Of a DNA stretch of 64,000 nucleotides, positions 60,025 to 64,000 are shown piece after piece. Origin of the DNA: Haloplanus sp. HW8-1 (GTDB lineage Archaea > Halobacteriota > Halobacteria > Halobacteriales > Haloferacaceae). The notes under the pieces are model-generated. The model was not told where the DNA came from. It made no database searches and was given only the letters and a program-made list of their open reading frames with translations. The stretch spans positions 2,852,001 to 2,916,000 of the forward strand of contig NZ_CP098518.1 of the NCBI RefSeq assembly GCF_023703795.1, written 5' to 3'. Each line of letters starts with the position of its first letter. The first letter of the stretch is position 1. The position numbers and the translations under genes were made by a program.

Positions 60025-60360
60025 CTACCAGTCGACGCTGAGCGTCCCGTCGCCCTCGGGATCGGGTGCGATCTCCTCGTCGGTGCGGCGGTCGATCACG
60101 TGGATGACGCCGCTGCCCTTCTTCGCCGGACAGACCTCGGCGGCGCGGACGTTGTGATCTAGCGCCGTCGCGTCGACGTAGTACGTCTTCGGGCGCGCCA
60201 GTCCGGTGTCGAGGTCGAGGTCCCAGTTCGCGGACACCTCGGCGCACTTCCCGGTGCCGATGCACTTGTTCGCCTCGAAGATGATCTTGTACGGTTTCTC
60301 GTCGACCGGCGGCGCGTCGGCGTCGCCGACGTCGCTCGGGCGGAGGACGTCGTCGCTCAT
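60025..60360 (-). CDS. Small ferredoxin with one cluster
   Basis: 111 residues. An acidic linker is followed by KIIFEANKCIGTGKCAEVSANW and later VRAAEVCPAKKGSGVIHVID. Only three cysteines, in the pattern C-x5-C...C-P, suit a 3Fe-4S or an incomplete 4Fe-4S cluster. It overlaps the TrpD-like gene by 4 nt, so it belongs to the siroheme operon. It could give electrons to a siroheme enzyme or to the chelatase. Cluster type is inferred. Confidence 0.75.
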   Translation of the reverse strand: MSDDVLRPSDVGDADAPPVDEKPYKIIFEANKCIGTGKCAEVSANWDLDLDTGLARPKTYYVDATALDHNVRAAEVCPAKKGSGVIHVIDRRTDEEIAPDPEGDGTLSVDW

Positions 60361-61409
60361 CCCCACTCCCGCAGGTCGGCCAGCACGGCCGCGGCCGACC
60401 CGTCCGAAATGGCGGCGCGGGCGGCGTCGAGGGCCGCCGAAAGCGAGTCGGCGTCGTCGCCGGCGTAGATCCGGACGGCGGCGTTGAGCGCGACGGCGTC
60501 GGCCCAGTGGTCCGTGCGGTCGCCCGCGACCACCTCGCGGGTGAGCCGAGCACTGTCTTCGGCCACGTCGGGCACCTGCAGGTCCTCCGTCTCGAAGTCC
60601 ATGCCGTACTCGGCGGTCTCGATCTCGTAATCCTCGAAGGCGCCGTCCGCCCGCCAGTCCGCGACCTTCGTGTAGCCCGGGCGGATGTCGTCGTACCCCT
60701 CCATCCCCTGGAACATGACGACGCGATCGAGGTCGTGAAACGCACTCTCTTCGAACGTCTCGACGACCTTCTTCGCGAAGGCGAGGTGATAGAAGGAGCC
60801 GAGGTGGACGCTCGCGCCGGCGGGGTTGGCGAGCGTCTCGACGGTGTTGACGAAGGTACGGACGCCCATCTGCTCCCGGCGGTCGAACAGGGCGTCGACG
60901 GCGGGGTTGAACGCGGGCTGGTAGTAGAAGCCGAAGCCGACGTCGTCGACGGCGTCGGCCGACTCGGCCGGCGTGAGGTCGGTCGCGACGCCGAGTTCGT
61001 CGAGGACGTGCTTGTACGTGTCCTGCTTCTGCGTGGGGACCCGGTCGCCGGAGTGGGCGACGACGGGCGTCCCCGCGGCGGCGGCGACGACGCCGGCGGC
61101 GACGCCCAGGATGGCCGACCGGCCCTTGCCGTCGTAGTTGGCGCCGCAGTCGACGGGGTCGGCGTCGGGGGTCGCGTACTCGACGCGGTCGCACATCCGG
61201 TCGACGAACGCGGCGAGTTCGGTTCCAGTGTTGTGCTTCCAGCGGTTGGCGAGCCAGAAGGCGCCGAGCGTCGTCGGGTCCGGGTCACCGTCGAGAATGC
61301 GCTCCATCGCCTCGCTCGCCTGGGCGCGGGTCATGTCCTCCGCGGACTTCGTCCCGGAGCCGACCACCTCGGTCATCAGACGCTTGAGCGGCCAGTCGCC
61401 GTCAGTCAC
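60357..61409 (-). CDS. TrpD-like family GT3 protein with altered substrate motifs
   Basis: 350 residues with the fold order of anthranilate phosphoribosyltransferase: FWLANRWKHNTGTELAAFVDRM in the helical domain, then DCGANYDGKGRSAILGVAAGVVAAAAG and VVAHSGDRVPTQKQDTYKHVLDELGV. In TrpD these positions read GTGGD and [20 protein letters not shown]. Here GTGGD is replaced and the Lys/Asn/Ser set is lost, so it is not tryptophan's TrpD. Overlaps SUMT by 8 nt and the ferredoxin by 4 nt. Its job in siroheme metabolism is unknown. Confidence 0.7.
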   Translation of the reverse strand: MTDGDWPLKRLMTEVVGSGTKSAEDMTRAQASEAMERILDGDPDPTTLGAFWLANRWKHNTGTELAAFVDRMCDRVEYATPDADPVDCGANYDGKGRSAILGVAAGVVAAAAGTPVVAHSGDRVPTQKQDTYKHVLDELGVATDLTPAESADAVDDVGFGFYYQPAFNPAVDALFDRREQMGVRTFVNTVETLANPAGASVHLGSFYHLAFAKKVVETFEESAFHDLDRVVMFQGMEGYDDIRPGYTKVADWRADGAFEDYEIETAEYGMDFETEDLQVPDVAEDSARLTREVVAGDRTDHWADAVALNAAVRIYAGDDADSLSAALDAARAAISDGSAAAVLADLREWG

Positions 61410-62253
61410 CGTCGGTTACCTCCACCTCGACGATCCGCTCGTCGGGGGCGGCGAGGGGCGTCCCCTCGGCCATCGCGTCGCTGCCGCCGAGGCAGTGGGC
61501 GACCGTCTCGCGAACGCCCACGACGTCGCCGACGACGGTGACGGCAGGAGGTTCGATCGCCGCCTCGTCGACACGGGAGACGATGGTGTCGAGGGTGCCG
61601 GTGACGACCCGTTCCGCCGGGAGCGTGGCCCGTTCGACCATCGCGACGGGCGTGTCGGCCTCGGCCGCCCCCGCGCGAAGGGCGGTGACGTTGTCCGGCA
61701 GGCGACCGACGCCCATCAGGATCACCAGGGTCCCGCCGGCGTCGACGAGCGTCGACAGGGCGTTCCAGTCGAGGGCGCTGTCGGCCTTGGTGGGGTCCTC
61801 GTGACCCGTGACGACCGTCAGGCTGGACGCGTGGTCGCGGTGGGTCGCCGGAATGCCGGCGACGTCGGGAGCGGCGACGGCGCTCGTGATCCCCGGCACC
61901 ACCTCGAAGGCGACGCCGTGGCGCGCGAGGTGTTCCGCCTCCTCGCCGCCGCGGGCGAACACGCAGGGGTCGCCCCCCTTGAGGCGGACCACGTCGTTGC
62001 CGGCCGTGGCCTCGCGGATCAGCCGGTCGTTGATCTCGGCCTGGGGCGTTCGCTCGCCGTCGGCGCGCTTGCCGACGTTCGCGACCCGCGTCGGGTCGGG
62101 GATCGATTCGATCACGCCGTCGCCCACGAGCGAATCGTGGAGGACGACGTCTGCCTCGTCGAGCAGACGCCGGGCTTTCACCGTCATGAGTTCGGGATCA
62201 CCCGGGCCGGCGCCGACGAGATACACCGTACCGGTTGTCGTCGTGGTGTTCAT
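61402..62253 (-). CDS. cobA: Uroporphyrinogen-III C-methyltransferase
   Basis: 283 residues. VYLVGAGPGDPELMTVKARRLL starts the fold; ADVVLHDSLVGDGVIESIP, VRLKGGDPCVFARGGEEAEHL and FEVVPGITSAVAAPDVAGIP are the signature SAM and substrate sites; TLVILMGVGRLPDNVTAL follows. It methylates uroporphyrinogen III to precorrin-2. Start ATG overlaps the chelatase stop by 4 nt. Products go to the facing dehydrogenase, then to the chelatase. Confidence 0.95.
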   Translation of the reverse strand: MNTTTTTGTVYLVGAGPGDPELMTVKARRLLDEADVVLHDSLVGDGVIESIPDPTRVANVGKRADGERTPQAEINDRLIREATAGNDVVRLKGGDPCVFARGGEEAEHLARHGVAFEVVPGITSAVAAPDVAGIPATHRDHASSLTVVTGHEDPTKADSALDWNALSTLVDAGGTLVILMGVGRLPDNVTALRAGAAEADTPVAMVERATLPAERVVTGTLDTIVSRVDEAAIEPPAVTVVGDVVGVRETVAHCLGGSDAMAEGTPLAAPDERIVEVEVTDGD

Positions 62254-63770
62254 CGGTGAGTGGTTGGGTTGCCGCCGGCCCGCCGGTACCGGACCCGGTA
62301 GCGGTTGGCCGGATCGGTCAGGTCGCCCGGCGGTACGTCGGCTGCTGGCTGTTCCGGTGGCTGTTCGTCCGGCGGTTCGTCGACAAGCACCTCGCGGGCC
62401 GCGGCGACGAGGAACGAACACGGCTCGCGGCAGGGGAGGTCCCCCGCGCCCCGATCGACGGGCAGCGTGTCGTCGGCCGTCTCGTCCCACGTGCGCCGCT
62501 TGGCACAGTTGCCACAGACCGCCGCGGTCACGTCGGTCAGTTCCGCACGCGAGAGGTTCGCGACGCGCTCGTAGATGCCGGTCTGTCTGGCGGCCACCTC
62601 GCGGTAGGGGACGGGGTCGGCGTCGTCGGCCCACTCCTCGATCCCGGCGGGGTACGCCGACGCGACGGCACGGAGCAGGATCGGGTCGTCAAGCCCCGGC
62701 ATCACCCACCCCGTCGGCAGCGATCGCTCGCCGGCGAAGGGGCGGTAGCGGCCGTCGTCGTCGCTGCGGACGAACCCGCGGAACGTCGCGGGGTCGCGGT
62801 CGACGAGGTCGGCACGCGGGCGCCCCCGGTCGGCGCGGTGGCGGAGTTCGTACGCCTCGCCGTCGGCGACGACGAGGAGATCACCCCACTCGCGGGCCCG
62901 GCGACCGTCCGCGACGGGCGCATCGTCGACCCACGACAGGAAGGCGTCGCCGGCGTCGGGGCGGACGGGCGTCTCCGCCCCGACCGTCCGGTCCACGTCG
63001 GCGCCGGCGTCGGCCGCACGTTCCAACAGCACCTCGGGCATGAGCGGGTCGGTCCCGACGGCGGAGGTGTACCAGATCCGGCGGCCGTCGACCTCGCCGG
63101 GGACGGGGTAGCCCGAACGCGGGTCGTCCGTCACTCCGAGGAGTTCCGGAATCTCGTCTTGTGTGTGGAAGCCGTCGGCGATAAAGAGGGGGACGACCGC
63201 GACGTCGGCGGCGTCGAACCGATCGAGGACGTCGTCGACGTAGGGTTCCTCGTCCATGAACAGGGCGCCGACCTCGGCGAAGTCGGTCGTCTCGCGCAGG
63301 GCGTCGACGTGGTCGTAGATGGCGTCGGCGCTGTTGGGGTTGCGCTCGGTGCCGTGGCCGATCACCGCGAGCGCCGTCTCGGCCTCGGCGACGTCGTCGT
63401 CGAGGTAGCGACGGGCGCGTTCGGCGACCACCTCGGTCATGGCGGAGTGGGTGCCGACGGGATCGGTGTAGACGATCCGGGGTTCGTGTGACGTCCCGGT
63501 CACGTCGGCGACGCCGAGACCGAACTCCCGAGGGAGCACCCGATCGACGAAGTAGCCCTGACTCACGAACAGCGGGACGACGTAGGCCACGTCGGCGTCG
63601 ACGGTTCGGATCGACGACCGGAAGGACGGGGACTCCTTCCAGAAGGCCTCCCGGACCTGCTCGAAGCAGCCACGCTCGCGGATCGCGTCGGCGTGGGCGT
63701 ACGTCGGCGTCGCGGAGTCGGGGTTGCGGTGGGAGCCGTGGGCCGCGACGATCAGGGCTTGGTCGCTCAT
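62250..63770 (-). CDS. Double CbiX chelatase fused to DR2241-like Fe-S domain
   Basis: 506 residues. Two CbiX-like halves: LIVAAHGSHRNPDSATPTYAHAD with VVPLFVSQGYFVDRVLP, and LAVIGHGTERNPNSADAIYDHV with VVPLFIADGFHTQDEIPELL, each with the chelating histidines. After residue 265 a domain like DR2241 follows, containing C-G-N-C and C-R-E-P-C, a possible 4Fe-4S site, and a Pro-rich tail. It inserts iron or cobalt into sirohydrochlorin. It is translated between the truncated upstream gene and SUMT. Metal choice is not decided by sequence. Confidence 0.85.
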   Translation of the reverse strand: MSDQALIVAAHGSHRNPDSATPTYAHADAIRERGCFEQVREAFWKESPSFRSSIRTVDADVAYVVPLFVSQGYFVDRVLPREFGLGVADVTGTSHEPRIVYTDPVGTHSAMTEVVAERARRYLDDDVAEAETALAVIGHGTERNPNSADAIYDHVDALRETTDFAEVGALFMDEEPYVDDVLDRFDAADVAVVPLFIADGFHTQDEIPELLGVTDDPRSGYPVPGEVDGRRIWYTSAVGTDPLMPEVLLERAADAGADVDRTVGAETPVRPDAGDAFLSWVDDAPVADGRRAREWGDLLVVADGEAYELRHRADRGRPRADLVDRDPATFRGFVRSDDDGRYRPFAGERSLPTGWVMPGLDDPILLRAVASAYPAGIEEWADDADPVPYREVAARQTGIYERVANLSRAELTDVTAAVCGNCAKRRTWDETADDTLPVDRGAGDLPCREPCSFLVAAAREVLVDEPPDEQPPEQPAADVPPGDLTDPANRYRVRYRRAGGNPTTHR

Positions 63771-64000
63771 GACTCGTCGGCCCCGTCCACTCGGTCCGCG
63801 GCCTCCTGTAGTTCGGTCGCGAGGGTGCGTGCCTCCTCGGCCGAGAGCGTCACGTGATCGGCGTGCGGGGGAACCGACTCCAGTTGGGTGTTGTCGAGTT
63901 CGAGGTCGAGCGACACTGTCTCGGGATCGTTCCGGGCCGTCCGCACGTTCAGCGTGGCGAAGGCCTCCTCTTCGAACCCGTGCCCCTCGACGCTGGCGTC
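63767..64000 (-). CDS. Protein of the siroheme operon (5' part beyond window)
   Basis: The last 77 codons and stop are present. The visible part contains EEEAFATLNVRTARNDPETVSLDLELDN in a beta-like pattern and ends with a helix (SAEEARTLATELQEAADR). The stop overlaps the chelatase ATG by 4 nt, so it heads or precedes this operon. I recall an uncharacterised haloarchaeal family at this place, but cannot name it with confidence. Confidence 0.6.
   Translation of the reverse strand, partial: DASVEGHGFEEEAFATLNVRTARNDPETVSLDLELDNTQLESVPPHADHVTLSAEEARTLATELQEAADRVDGADES

Overview
The window is about 64 kb of very GC-rich chromosome from a halophilic archaeon (class Halobacteria). The evidence is acidic proteins, twin-arginine signals, Thr/Pro-linker lipoproteins, many AT-rich TATA boxes 25-30 nt before start codons (leaderless mRNAs), and archaeal genes such as Hel308, Cgi121, an XPD-like helicase and the carrier-protein (LysW-type) arginine pathway. 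I cannot fix the genus. I see no rRNA, tRNA, CRISPR array, insertion sequence or origin.

1-20.8 kb is a cell-surface and glycan region. It holds a GT2-GT4 fusion glycosyltransferase with two membrane partners, a NodU-type carbamoyltransferase, a beta-helix exoprotein, a second GT4, a Cys-rich Tat exoprotein, a membrane protein, a GMC dehydrogenase with its Tat small subunit, an FkbM methyltransferase overlapping a phosphodiesterase, and a Tat lipoprotein. It ends with a P-loop ATPase and a 58-residue neighbour, both with tyrosine-glycine tails, and a large Ig-like membrane protein. Several promoters share an ACTGTCG-like element, once as a perfect inverted repeat.

20.8-27.5 kb holds a sulfatase-fold enzyme, a 54-residue protein, a CBS protein-glyS-membrane kinase-like operon and an amidase. 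27.9-35.0 kb is the arginine operon argG-X-C-B-D-E-F. Its genes overlap or nearly touch, and argH and the carrier gene are not between argG and argX. A 25-codon Arg-rich ORF with its own TATA box lies upstream.

35-53.6 kb is mostly housekeeping: an XPD/DinG-like Fe-S helicase, a lipoprotein, an ABC exporter, a class V aminotransferase, a coiled-coil membrane protein, two MetY paralogues flanking MetX, SerB, a sensor-kinase-like protein, SerA, threonine synthase, an HTH regulator and several small proteins. Aminotransferase, SerB and SerA together could supply serine.

53.8-64 kb starts with hel308-cgi121, formate-tetrahydrofolate ligase and two zinc-ribbon proteins. A siroheme module follows: precorrin-2 dehydrogenase on the plus strand, and facing it a minus-strand overlapping operon of a truncated gene, a double-CbiX chelatase, SUMT, a divergent TrpD-like protein and a ferredoxin.
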